DNA of 49,855 bases. Origin: CAYXTI01 sp964468495 (GTDB lineage: Bacteria > Pseudomonadota > Alphaproteobacteria > Rickettsiales > Rickettsiaceae). Below the pieces are notes generated by a model, which ran no database searches, was not told the DNA's origin, and was given only the letters and a program-made list of their open reading frames with translations. Numbering within the stretch: the stretch's first letter is position 1; every line of letters starts with the position of its first letter. The DNA is taken from positions 1-49,855 of the forward strand of contig CAYXTI010000009.1 in NCBI GenBank assembly GCA_964468495.1, given 5' to 3'. Made by a program: the position numbers and the translations under genes. Below, piece after piece: positions 1 through 7,422 of this stretch.

Positions 1-30
1 TAAATAAATAAATAAATAAATAAATAAATA
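1..30. repeat. TAAA tetranucleotide microsatellite
   Basis: Seven perfect copies of TAAA plus TA lie at the window edge, so the full length of the tract is unknown. It is non-coding as far as can be seen. Such runs are prone to slipped-strand length change, but no gene starts next to it inside the window. Confidence 0.8.
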
Positions 31-80
31 TATTCTAACAGCTGCTTCCTTTAGTTAATAATAAAATACCATTCTTTTAT

Positions 81-121
81 AAAAAAACAATATTATTAGC
101 TCAAGTTAAGCTAATAATATT
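81..121 (-). terminator. Rho-independent terminator of the surface-antigen gene
   Basis: A perfect 12-bp inverted repeat (89-100 with 110-121, 9-nt loop) is followed, read on the minus strand, by a run of seven T (81-87 on the plus strand is all A). It sits about 90 bases downstream of the minus-strand lipoprotein gene that ends at 214. The T run lies on the minus-strand exit side only, which decides the strand. Confidence 0.6.
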
Positions 122-213
122 ATTTTCTATAACTTTTTTCAAAATTATAGAAGCATACAATAATTTATGTATATTCTATAATCTATAGTAAATATTAAGA
201 CTATTTCAACTGG

Positions 214-732
214 TTAACGAATTATCTCCCATGAAAAATTTTTAGGATTACGACATGCAGTAGCATAAATGACCCATTTTTGATTATCAATAATTAGTTT
301 TTGAATATATTCTCGACAATATAGTTCAGTCTTAGTTTTAAAGGTCCTTGTAGGAGATATAGATCCATAAATTCCTGTATTAGGATTTTTCCATTCGATT
401 ACATTTCCAGTAGGAGAAAATTCTAATGCTTTATGTGCGCTTTGTTTAATTAATTGATAATCATCATCATTCATTAGCATATTAATATTATCATCAGCTA
501 TAAATCCAGCTAGCTTCCCTACATATGCTTTAGCTACTGATACATTATTTTCATTATCTTTTTTATTAGAAGGTAACTGCTCATGAAACTCTGAATCTTT
601 TTTTTTGCTATCAAAAGAATTATTAGTTTTTTTATTGTAATAATTGCTATTATTAGTGCATGAAAATAACATTAAAAATATAGAAAAAATGCATCCTATT
701 TCTATTATTTTTTTAATCATTTTAGAATTCAT
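214..732 (-). CDS. Surface antigen lipoprotein, 17 kDa / RT0821-Lpp0805-like
   Basis: A 172-residue exported lipoprotein. Residues 5-24 form a hydrophobic signal peptide ending in a lipobox, LFSC, with Cys25 as the likely lipidated residue. A low-complexity Asn/Lys/Ser linker follows (about 26-62). The C-terminal half matches the surface-antigen domain of the RT0821/Lpp0805 family: an EWKNPNTG segment, then SPTRTF, YCREY, and a final TACRNP...SWEI block. The glycine-rich zipper that precedes this domain in the Rickettsia 17 kDa antigen is nearly absent here (only AYVGKLAGF remains), so membrane packing may differ. Two ATG starts are possible, codon 1 and codon 5 (position 720); both keep the signal peptide. 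The family is outer-membrane associated and of unknown biochemical role. It stands alone, with its own terminator. Confidence 0.75.
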   Translation of the reverse strand: MNSKMIKKIIEIGCIFSIFLMLFSCTNNSNYYNKKTNNSFDSKKKDSEFHEQLPSNKKDNENNVSVAKAYVGKLAGFIADDNINMLMNDDDYQLIKQSAHKALEFSPTGNVIEWKNPNTGIYGSISPTRTFKTKTELYCREYIQKLIIDNQKWVIYATACRNPKNFSWEIIR

Positions 733-1073
733 TAACTTAATTAAGTATATAATTAATTATAAAGCCTAGTCTATTATAAAGCCTAGTTTGAAACTTAAAA
801 TATACAACAATCTACCGTTGCTGTAAAGTAGAATTATTATCTAGTTTTACTAATATAATGTTATATCACTTATGTAATAAGTTAATTGATATTAAATGTA
901 TTTAAAGAATAATATATTATTTCAATAATTATATTTATTTGATAATAAATTATTATATACTATAGTAACTATTTTAAATAATGTTTAATTTATCTAAGTA
1001 GAGCTACTATAAGTAGCTAATATTAGCTAATAATTGTTATTTAATTAAAAATGTTAATATAAACATCAATAAT
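733..1073. other. Intergenic region with direct repeat and nested dyads
   Basis: This 341-base divergent gap between the surface-antigen gene and the CDF exporter holds no ORF I can support. It carries a 15-base direct repeat (756-770 and 773-787, both ATTATAAAGCCTAGT). It also carries nested dyad symmetry at 1002-1029, close to the exporter start. Promoters for both genes must lie here, but none stands out from the A+T-rich background. Confidence 0.6.
1002..1029. promoter_or_regulatory. Nested dyad, possible operator before CDF exporter
   Basis: AGCTACT (1002-1008) and AGTAGCT (1012-1018) form a 7-bp inverted repeat with a 3-base centre. The right arm overlaps a perfect 16-bp palindrome at 1014-1029 (core AGCTAATATTAGCT). 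The element ends 44 bases before the ATG of the metal exporter. It could be a repressor site or a 5' leader hairpin. There is no T run to make it a terminator. Confidence 0.3.
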
Positions 1074-1994
1074 ATGGTTAATTTTAGCAATAAAGAAAAC
1101 TTAGTTAAATCAGCTGCCTTTGCAGCTGTTTTAACAGCATTAACTATAATGTTATTAAAAATTTATGGTTGGTATATCACTAAATCTCAATCATTACTAG
1201 CATCTTTAATAGATTCTTCATTTGATATTTCTGCTTCTTTATTAAATTTAATAGTAATAAAACTATCTTTACGACCTGCTGATAAAAATCATCGATTTGG
1301 TCATAATAAATTTGAAGACTTAGCTATATTTTCTCAATCTATCTTTTTTTCTATTTCTGGTATATTTACTATATTTTCTTCAACTAAAATACTATTTTAT
1401 GAAGGAATAAAATCCTCTTCTACTTTAAAATTAGAGTCAAATATTGCAATAAATTTAATGTATGTATGCTTTGCTTTAACTTTTATATTAGTATATTATC
1501 AGAATTATGTAATAAGGAAAACAAATTCAACGATTATTATTGCTGATAGGCTTCATTATTTTACAGATTGTATCGCTAATATCATTGTAATAACTACATT
1601 ACACCTTAGCGATGTTTTTTGGTATCTTGATTCTCTTTCAGCTATATTTATATCTATTTATATATTATATTCATCGTATCAATTATTTAAAGTATCAAGT
1701 AGAAATCTAGTTGATCAAGAATTAAGCAAAGAAGATCAACAAAAAATTATTGCTATTGTTAAACAATTTCCTGAAATTGTAGGATTACATCAACTTAAAA
1801 CTAGACATGCTGGTAATAAATCTTTTATCCAATTTCATTTAGAAATGGATGGCAATATTACTCTTTATTACATTAATAAACTATTAAATAAAATTGAAAG
1901 AAAAATATTAATAACATTTCCTAGTGCTGAAATCATTATTCATCCTGATCCTAAGGGAGTTACTAAAAATACTAAATATCGTGAAAAGATTTAA
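1074..1994 (+). CDS. fieF: Cation diffusion facilitator, FieF-like metal exporter
   Basis: A 306-residue inner-membrane antiporter of the CDF family that exports divalent metals such as Zn, Fe or Mn in exchange for protons. The transport-site quartet of the FieF subgroup is intact: Asp47 and Asp51 in SLIDSSFDIS, and His161 and Asp165 in RLHYFTD. These correspond to Asp45/Asp49/His153/Asp157 of E. coli FieF (DDHD type, Zn/Fe selective). The GHNKFE loop motif after TM2 and six hydrophobic segments are visible up to about residue 206. The rest is the cytoplasmic metal-binding domain with H240 and H246 in the usual region. The length is normal. tadA follows after 7 bases, so the two are probably cotranscribed. 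Substrate metal is inferred from the motif only. Confidence 0.88.
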   Translation: MVNFSNKENLVKSAAFAAVLTALTIMLLKIYGWYITKSQSLLASLIDSSFDISASLLNLIVIKLSLRPADKNHRFGHNKFEDLAIFSQSIFFSISGIFTIFSSTKILFYEGIKSSSTLKLESNIAINLMYVCFALTFILVYYQNYVIRKTNSTIIIADRLHYFTDCIANIIVITTLHLSDVFWYLDSLSAIFISIYILYSSYQLFKVSSRNLVDQELSKEDQQKIIAIVKQFPEIVGLHQLKTRHAGNKSFIQFHLEMDGNITLYYINKLLNKIERKILITFPSAEIIIHPDPKGVTKNTKYREKI

Positions 1995-2001
1995 TTCCTA
2001 T

Positions 2002-2451
2002 ATGTCTGAAGCTTTAATTGAAGCTTTAATTGCATATAAAAAAAATGAAATTCCTATAGGTTGTGTTATTGTAGATGAAGAAAATGATAAAATTATAGCA
2101 AAAGCTCATAACTTAGTAGAAACAAATAAAAATCCAAATTCCCATGCTGAAATGTTAGCTATTAATATTGCATGTCAAAATTTATCTACTAAAAATTTAT
2201 CGCATTGTGTTATATATATTACTTTAGAACCATGTACAATGTGTGCTAGTGCTATTGCTAACGCGCGATTAGGTAAAATATACTATGGTTTAGCTAATAA
2301 AAAACATGGGGCTATTGAAAATGGAATAAAATTTTTTACTACTGATAGTAGTTTTTATAAACCTGAAATTTATCATAATATTCAACAAGATCTATCTTTT
2401 AAAATTATGAAAAAATTTTTTAGCAAAATACGTAAAAATAATCTATCATAA
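2002..2451 (+). CDS. tadA: tRNA-specific adenosine deaminase TadA
   Basis: Deaminates adenosine 34 of tRNA-Arg(ACG) to inosine, allowing wobble decoding of CGN codons. The 149-residue protein has the full cytidine/tRNA-adenosine deaminase zinc site: His48 and the proton-shuttle Glu50 in SHAEML, and Cys78 and Cys81 in PCTMC. An upstream in-frame ATG at 1924 would add 26 residues, but these lie entirely over the exporter's coding sequence. The ATG at 2002 gives the family N-terminus (ALIEALIAYKKNEIPIG) and a clean 7-base gap, so I chose it. TadA is essential in most bacteria. The flagellar stator pair starts 79 bases later. Confidence 0.92.
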   Translation: MSEALIEALIAYKKNEIPIGCVIVDEENDKIIAKAHNLVETNKNPNSHAEMLAINIACQNLSTKNLSHCVIYITLEPCTMCASAIANARLGKIYYGLANKKHGAIENGIKFFTTDSSFYKPEIYHNIQQDLSFKIMKKFFSKIRKNNLS

Positions 2452-2530
2452 AAAATGATATGTGTTAAAATTTATATAGAGTTAAAGATTAGTAGCTTTT
2501 TCTTTATTTAATAAGGTTTATAAAGTATAT

Positions 2531-3409
2531 ATGTTTTATATTATAGGTGTTATAGTTGTTTTTGGATCAGTAATCTTCGGATATACGCTCCATGGTGGTA
2601 ATCTTAATGTATTATATCAACCCAGTGAATTTATAATTATCCTAGGAGCAGCTTTAGGCTCTGTAATTATTGGAAATCCAATTTCTCATATATCTAAAAC
2701 AGCTATCAGTGTTAAGTATCTAATACAAGGAAGTGGTCCTTACACTAAAAAAGATTATATGGATCTATTACTATTTTTCTTTAATGCTTTTAAGTTAATG
2801 AAAATAAAAAGTTCTCTAGACATAGAAAAACATATTAATGATCCTGATAATAGTATTTTATTTAAATTGGCTCCGACAATAAATAAAGCAGGTTTTATAA
2901 AAAATTTTATAATTGATAATTTTCGTATTATTATTATGGGGACAATTGATTCTCCTCATCACTTGGAAGAAATACTTGATAAAGAAATAGATCTATTTCA
3001 TAATCATGAAAATATACCTAGTAACATATTTTTAACATTATCAGAATCATTACCTGCTCTTGGAATAGTTGCTGCTGTTTTAGGAGTAATTGTTACTATG
3101 AAAAGTATAATGGAACCACCTGATGTACTTGGAGCATTAATAGGGGCTGCACTTGTAGGAACATTTTTAGGTGTTTTAACATCTTATGGTTTTTTTGGTC
3201 CAATGGCTAACTTTCTATATAAATATACTAAAGAGAAGGCCAAATTTGCTGAATGTATTAAAATAGGCTTTATTTCTCATTTAAGTGGTCAACCTCCTAT
3301 AATTACTGTTGAATTTATGAGAAAATCTATTGAAGAGAACCTAAAACCATCATTTGATGAGTTAGATAATTATATAAATGAAAATTCAATTAAATTTACA
3401 GACTATTAA
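2531..3409 (+). CDS. motA: Flagellar motor stator protein MotA
   Basis: A 293-residue-class stator subunit (292 residues here) that with MotB forms the proton channel driving flagellar rotation. Four hydrophobic segments are visible, at about 1-20, 33-50, 170-195 and 203-225. The channel prolines are present: Pro175 in SLPALGIVA and Pro224 in YGFFGPMA (E. coli Pro173 and Pro222). Of the two charged cytoplasmic residues that contact the rotor protein FliG, Glu99 aligns with Glu98. Arg90 aligns with a Lys (Lys91), a conservative change. The stop codon overlaps the motB start by one base (TAATG), indicating translational coupling. No other flagellar gene lies in the window. The sequence reads as an intact, constrained gene. 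Confidence 0.92.
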   Translation: MFYIIGVIVVFGSVIFGYTLHGGNLNVLYQPSEFIIILGAALGSVIIGNPISHISKTAISVKYLIQGSGPYTKKDYMDLLLFFFNAFKLMKIKSSLDIEKHINDPDNSILFKLAPTINKAGFIKNFIIDNFRIIIMGTIDSPHHLEEILDKEIDLFHNHENIPSNIFLTLSESLPALGIVAAVLGVIVTMKSIMEPPDVLGALIGAALVGTFLGVLTSYGFFGPMANFLYKYTKEKAKFAECIKIGFISHLSGQPPIITVEFMRKSIEENLKPSFDELDNYINENSIKFTDY

Positions 3410-4290
3410 TGCCTAATCAAAAGATAAAATTGATTGTTATAAATAAAAAAAAGTCTAAAAATTTAGTAGCTCCACACTCTAACTCTTCTTGGAAAATTGC
3501 TTATGCTGATTTTGTTACAGCTATGATGACTTTATTTTTATTATTATGGTTAGTAGCTGTTGCTGATAGTACTACTTTAGAAGCTGTAGCACAATATTTT
3601 ACTCCTGTAGATAAAAATCAAGACTCAAAGAAATTAAATACTACTAATAATTTAGAGGTAAAGAATAATAATATTCCCGATACAAACCAATCTACTTTGA
3701 AAGAAGAAGGTCCTTTATTTTTTAGTATAAATAGTCAAGAACAAAATGATCAATCTTCATATCTTTATTTATTAAATAATGTTGATAATGCAGAAAAAGA
3801 AAATTTTTTATCAGTTATTCATAATATACAAAATAATACACTTTTGCAAAAATATGCAGATAATATCTATATGGATATTAATAATGAAGGACTAAGAATC
3901 CAGATTGTAGATACAGATAATAAGTCAATGTTTAAAGCAAATAGCGCTTTCTTACAGCCATATATGAAACAAGTACTAGATATAATTGGAGATATACTTA
4001 AGCATCAACCTAATTATCTTTCTATTAATGGCCATACTGCTTCATTCAAGGAAGAAAATCGTATTGGTCAAGTAGACCCTTGGGCTCTTTCTGCAAATAG
4101 AGCAAATTCTGTAAGGGAGTATCTTACTAAAAATAAGATTGATAAAAAACAAGTAGTTAAAATTGTTGGAAAAGCTGATACTGAGCCTTTTGATAATAAA
4201 AATTCTTATGATCAAAAAAATATAAGAGTAACAATTACTTTGCTTAATAAAGATTCTATTAGTAATTATCAAAAGGCTTTGCCTCATTAA
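3409..4290 (+). CDS. motB: Flagellar motor stator protein MotB
   Basis: Peptidoglycan-anchored partner of MotA, 293 residues. A short basic cytoplasmic tail is followed by one transmembrane helix (about 29-52). It holds the essential proton-carrying Asp34 in the family motif AYADFVTAMM, equivalent to Asp32 of E. coli MotB. A low-complexity, Asn-rich linker of about 110 residues leads to a C-terminal OmpA-like peptidoglycan-binding domain (about 165-283), with the NGHTAS and LSANRANSVREYL motifs typical of stators. Proton rather than sodium coupling is inferred from the MotAB-like (not PomAB) sequence. It is translationally coupled to motA, and convergent with the DciA-like gene, which ends 48 bases away. 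Confidence 0.92.
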   Translation: MPNQKIKLIVINKKKSKNLVAPHSNSSWKIAYADFVTAMMTLFLLLWLVAVADSTTLEAVAQYFTPVDKNQDSKKLNTTNNLEVKNNNIPDTNQSTLKEEGPLFFSINSQEQNDQSSYLYLLNNVDNAEKENFLSVIHNIQNNTLLQKYADNIYMDINNEGLRIQIVDTDNKSMFKANSAFLQPYMKQVLDIIGDILKHQPNYLSINGHTASFKEENRIGQVDPWALSANRANSVREYLTKNKIDKKQVVKIVGKADTEPFDNKNSYDQKNIRVTITLLNKDSISNYQKALPH

Positions 4291-4337
4291 TATTATAATA
4301 GTTAATATTAATAAACAATTTTAGCTATTTATATTTT

Positions 4338-4658
4338 TTAGTTCTGAAAATTATTAGACAAAGAAAATTTAAGTTTATCAATAGCTTTATAACCAAAATA
4401 TACAGATATTCGCTCTAAAATAATTTCTTGTTGAAATAATAATTGCATCGATTCACTTGAACTATTAGTGTTTACATAAAGTATATTTATTCTTGTTGCT
4501 TTGTTTCTATAACTAGATATTTTAAATGGAAAACAATTTTTAGCAAATTTTATTCCAACAATTTTAGCCCAATTTAATATTAATTCTGCTAAAAGAGGAT
4601 GCTTATTTTTAAAAAGATTATAGATTATTTTGTTAATTTCCTCTTTTACTAACTTCAT
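4338..4658 (-). CDS. DUF721 / DciA-like protein
   Basis: A 106-residue cytoplasmic protein of the DUF721 family. The family includes DciA, the loader or partner of the replicative helicase DnaB in bacteria that lack DnaC. The visible family pattern is ELILNWAKIVG near residue 25, then a beta segment INILYVNTNSSSE, and QLLFQQEIILERISVYFG, ending in a short I-D-K-L-K strand. The length fits the short alphaproteobacterial members. The helicase-loading role is known for the family and inferred here. It is isolated: transcribed towards motB and followed upstream by the transferase operon on the same strand, 68 bases away. Confidence 0.7.
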   Translation of the reverse strand: MKLVKEEINKIIYNLFKNKHPLLAELILNWAKIVGIKFAKNCFPFKISSYRNKATRINILYVNTNSSSESMQLLFQQEIILERISVYFGYKAIDKLKFSLSNNFQN

Positions 4659-4726
4659 ATATTACACTAATACAAAATAATATTATACGATTCTAATGAT
4701 AATATGATGCATTAAGAATTTATTTT

Positions 4727-5716
4727 TTATAAGGTAAATAAAGTAATAATAACAACAAACAATGACATTATAACTGATATAATTGGATAATACAAAGAAT
4801 TTATAGCAAGTAACATAAGTAATATATTACATTTTATAGTCCTTACAAGAATCATTTTATAATTAATCTTTGATTTTTCTATATATAAATAATTAATATT
4901 ATTAAATATCTCTTTTCCTATATTTAACTTAATTAATATATTAATTATACTTATAATAATAATATATAATGATGCTACAATAGAAGCAATTAATAACCTA
5001 TATTCTACTATAGATATTTTAATTAAACAAATCGCAAGAAGCATTCCAATACTAACGCTCCCTACATTACCTAATGTCATCTTTATGACATTATAATTTA
5101 ATATTATAAAACTTAGAGACCATCCTAGTATTATAATAGATAATAAAAATATTAAATCTCCTTCTGGGATAATATCAAATTTAATATAACATAATATTAT
5201 AATAGTTAATGTTAAATGAATTGAATTAACAGCTACAAACATATCAATATTATCTATAAAAGTATGTATTTTAATAAATGCTAATAGCATAAAAATGCTT
5301 ATTACAATATGTAAATTAAATAAAGATTCATAATAATTTACTTGATAGGGATTAATAATCCATATAGTAGCAAAAATTGAACATAATAAATATAAACAAA
5401 ACCTTATTGATAGCTTAATGGAATGAATATCATATAATAATGCTATAATTGCTTCTGATAAAAATATCATTAGCAATCTCTTAGAATAATTAAATGTATT
5501 AAAAATTAAATACTCAAATATAGGAAAAAAACATAATATTACAAGTACAAATGATATACCAGAACACTTAGGGATAGCTATACTAGAACTAATAGTATTT
5601 CTATATTCTACTATTCCATTTTTAAATAATACTTTTATTAAAACTTTATTTATCAAAAAAGAAACTATAGCAGATAATGTCACTAATAATATTAGTACAA
5701 AAAAATTCAAAGTCAT
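4727..5716 (-). CDS. Degenerate WecA/MraY-like (GT4) membrane transferase
   Basis: A 329-residue protein with about ten hydrophobic segments and the layout of polyprenyl-phosphate sugar-1-phosphate transferases (MraY/WecA/TagO). The cytoplasmic-loop motifs can be located but are altered. The usual Asp-Asp pair is Tyr95-Asp96 (ALLYDIHS, followed by Arg105). The N-x-x-D-G-x-D block is HTFIDNIDMF (151-160), keeping Asp155 and Asp158 but losing the Asn and the glycines. The LGDxGS block is LGNVGS (215-220), with Asn217 in place of the catalytic Asp. The terminal His-x-His motif of WecA is not visible. It therefore looks like a family member with changed or lost catalysis. The start codon overlaps the radC stop (ATGA, 4 bases), so it is the last gene of a map-radC-transferase operon. 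Confidence 0.65.
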   Translation of the reverse strand: MTLNFFVLILLVTLSAIVSFLINKVLIKVLFKNGIVEYRNTISSSIAIPKCSGISFVLVILCFFPIFEYLIFNTFNYSKRLLMIFLSEAIIALLYDIHSIKLSIRFCLYLLCSIFATIWIINPYQVNYYESLFNLHIVISIFMLLAFIKIHTFIDNIDMFVAVNSIHLTLTIIILCYIKFDIIPEGDLIFLLSIIILGWSLSFIILNYNVIKMTLGNVGSVSIGMLLAICLIKISIVEYRLLIASIVASLYIIIISIINILIKLNIGKEIFNNINYLYIEKSKINYKMILVRTIKCNILLMLLAINSLYYPIISVIMSLFVVIITLFTL

Positions 5717-6408
5717 AATAACATATTTGATTTAAAACTATAATAATTATCCCTACCTATAATTACATGATCATGTAATGAAATATTAATTCCTTTACAT
5801 ATATTAGCTATATAGGTAGTTAAATCTATATCAGCAGCAGATGGCTTAATATCTCCGCTGGGATGATTATGCACTAATATAATAGCTCCTGCTTCATGAT
5901 ATAAAGATTTTTTTACTATTTCTCTAGGATAAACCATAGTTTGATCTATTGTTCCATTAGACATTATTTCATCAGCTATTAATACATTTTTTTTATTTAA
6001 AAATAAAACCCTAAATTGCTCAATTTTTAATCCTCCCATTTTAAATTTTAAATAATCAATTAAATCTATCCAAGAACTAATAACATTTTTTTTTATTATT
6101 TTTTTGTATAAAATTCTATTAATAATCTCCCCTATTATTTGTAAATTTAAAAAAAGATTTTCATTAGTTCCTTTAATATTTAGAATACGGTGTTTTTCTG
6201 CACTTATCAATGTATGTAAGTCGCCAAAATTGTTTATTAACTCTTTTGCTAGTGGTTTTACATCTTTTCTAGGAATAATTGAAAAAAGTATTAATTCTAT
6301 TAATTCATAATCATAAAAAATATTATGATTACCATTTAAAAACTTGTTTTTTAATCTTTCTCTATGGCCTAAATAATAAGGAAGTTTTGTAGAATCTATT
6401 TTTGACAT
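5713..6408 (-). CDS. radC: RadC/JAB-domain protein
   Basis: A 231-residue RadC-family protein. It has an N-terminal helix-hairpin-helix-like region (about 12-80) and a C-terminal JAMM/MPN+ domain (about 105-231). The metal-protease motif is complete: HNHPSGDIKPSAADIDLT, with both His and the Asp that coordinate zinc. The motif is preceded by the strand ending ILVHNHP and followed by DHVIIG. The cellular function of RadC is unresolved despite its 'DNA repair' name. It overlaps map by 13 bases at its start and the transferase by 4 bases at its end, so the three genes are surely one transcript. Confidence 0.9.
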   Translation of the reverse strand: MSKIDSTKLPYYLGHRERLKNKFLNGNHNIFYDYELIELILFSIIPRKDVKPLAKELINNFGDLHTLISAEKHRILNIKGTNENLFLNLQIIGEIINRILYKKIIKKNVISSWIDLIDYLKFKMGGLKIEQFRVLFLNKKNVLIADEIMSNGTIDQTMVYPREIVKKSLYHEAGAIILVHNHPSGDIKPSAADIDLTTYIANICKGINISLHDHVIIGRDNYYSFKSNMLL

Positions 6409-7184
6409 AATAAAGGATATTCTATATTTTTAGGAGATTTAGTAAATATCTCAGCAGAATCATTAATTACTCCAACTGTATGTTCAAACTGAGCAGATAA
6501 AGACTTATCTCTAGTAGTTACTGTCCAATTATCCAGTGCACTTAATATTGTTTTATGACCTCCAACATTAATCATAGGTTCAACAGTAAAAATCATCCCT
6601 TCTTTTACTACCTTTCCTTGACCTCGTTTACCATAATTCAAAACACTAGGTTCAATATGAAAACTTTGACCTATACCATGGCCTGTATAATCTCTAACCA
6701 CAGAATAATTATGTTTTTCTGCATATTGCTGTATATAATAACCAATATCACCAAATGTAATACCTGGCTTTATTATATTTATAGCACACATCATTGCATT
6801 ATAAGTTACATTTACTAATCGTTGGGCTTTGATATTAACATCACCAACAAAATACATTCTACTTGTATCACCATACCAACCATCTACTATGACTGTTACA
6901 TCTATATTAATTATATCTCCATTTTTTAATTTTTTTTCAGATGGAATACCATGGCATACCACATGGTTGATAGATGTACAAATTGATTTTGGAAAGCCTT
7001 TATAATTTAATATTGCAGGAACGGCTCCTTTAGAAATAATAAAATCATGACATAAATCATTTAACTGACTTGTAGTAATCCCAGGATGGATATAATCATG
7101 AATAAAATCAAGAGTTTCTGCTGCCACTTTTCCAGCTACTCTCATTTTTTTAAAATCATCCTCAGTATAAATTATTATTGACAT
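6396..7184 (-). CDS. map: Type I methionine aminopeptidase
   Basis: Removes the initiator methionine from nascent proteins in the cytoplasm. The 262-residue protein has all five metal ligands of the pita-bread fold: Asp95, Asp106, His169, Glu202 and Glu234, closely matching Asp97/Asp108/His171/Glu204/Glu235 of E. coli. The substrate-positioning His79 in VCHGIPS is also present. The length is that of a type Ia enzyme with no N-terminal extension. It is first in the map-radC-transferase operon. A long palindrome lies 26 bases upstream of its start codon and may shape the 5' leader. Confidence 0.95.
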   Translation of the reverse strand: MSIIIYTEDDFKKMRVAGKVAAETLDFIHDYIHPGITTSQLNDLCHDFIISKGAVPAILNYKGFPKSICTSINHVVCHGIPSEKKLKNGDIINIDVTVIVDGWYGDTSRMYFVGDVNIKAQRLVNVTYNAMMCAINIIKPGITFGDIGYYIQQYAEKHNYSVVRDYTGHGIGQSFHIEPSVLNYGKRGQGKVVKEGMIFTVEPMINVGGHKTILSALDNWTVTTRDKSLSAQFEHTVGVINDSAEIFTKSPKNIEYPLLCQK

Positions 7185-7209
7185 AAGCAGGATATGATAA
7201 TTAAAGCCT

Positions 7210-7250
7210 AATTAAATAACATTGTTATTTAATAACAATGTTATTTAATT
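7210..7250. repeat. Perfect 41-bp AT-rich palindrome
   Basis: Arms of 20 bp (7210-7229 and 7231-7250) are perfectly complementary around a single central T (7230). I checked every pair. The element lies in the 238-base gap between htpG and map, both on the minus strand. Neither side has a T run directly after the stem, so it is not a standard terminator, although it could stop or stabilise the htpG transcript. It could equally be a cruciform-forming or protein-binding site before map. Confidence 0.85.
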
Positions 7251-7422
7251 TAATAAATTTTAACTAATATTTTAAATAATTATAGGATAAATAAAGTCTA
7301 ATTATAAAAAGATCATATAAATATGCTATATCTTAGGTAGGTAATATAATAAATTTTCAAAAAAAATCTAGTAAATAAATAATATTAAAGAATATTTTCT
7401 GAAATAGTAACTTTTAGTTCTA

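Noticed and set aside
1924..2001. N-terminal extension of TadA from the ATG at 1924
   Set aside because: Lies wholly over the fieF coding sequence in another frame and is not like any TadA N-terminus.
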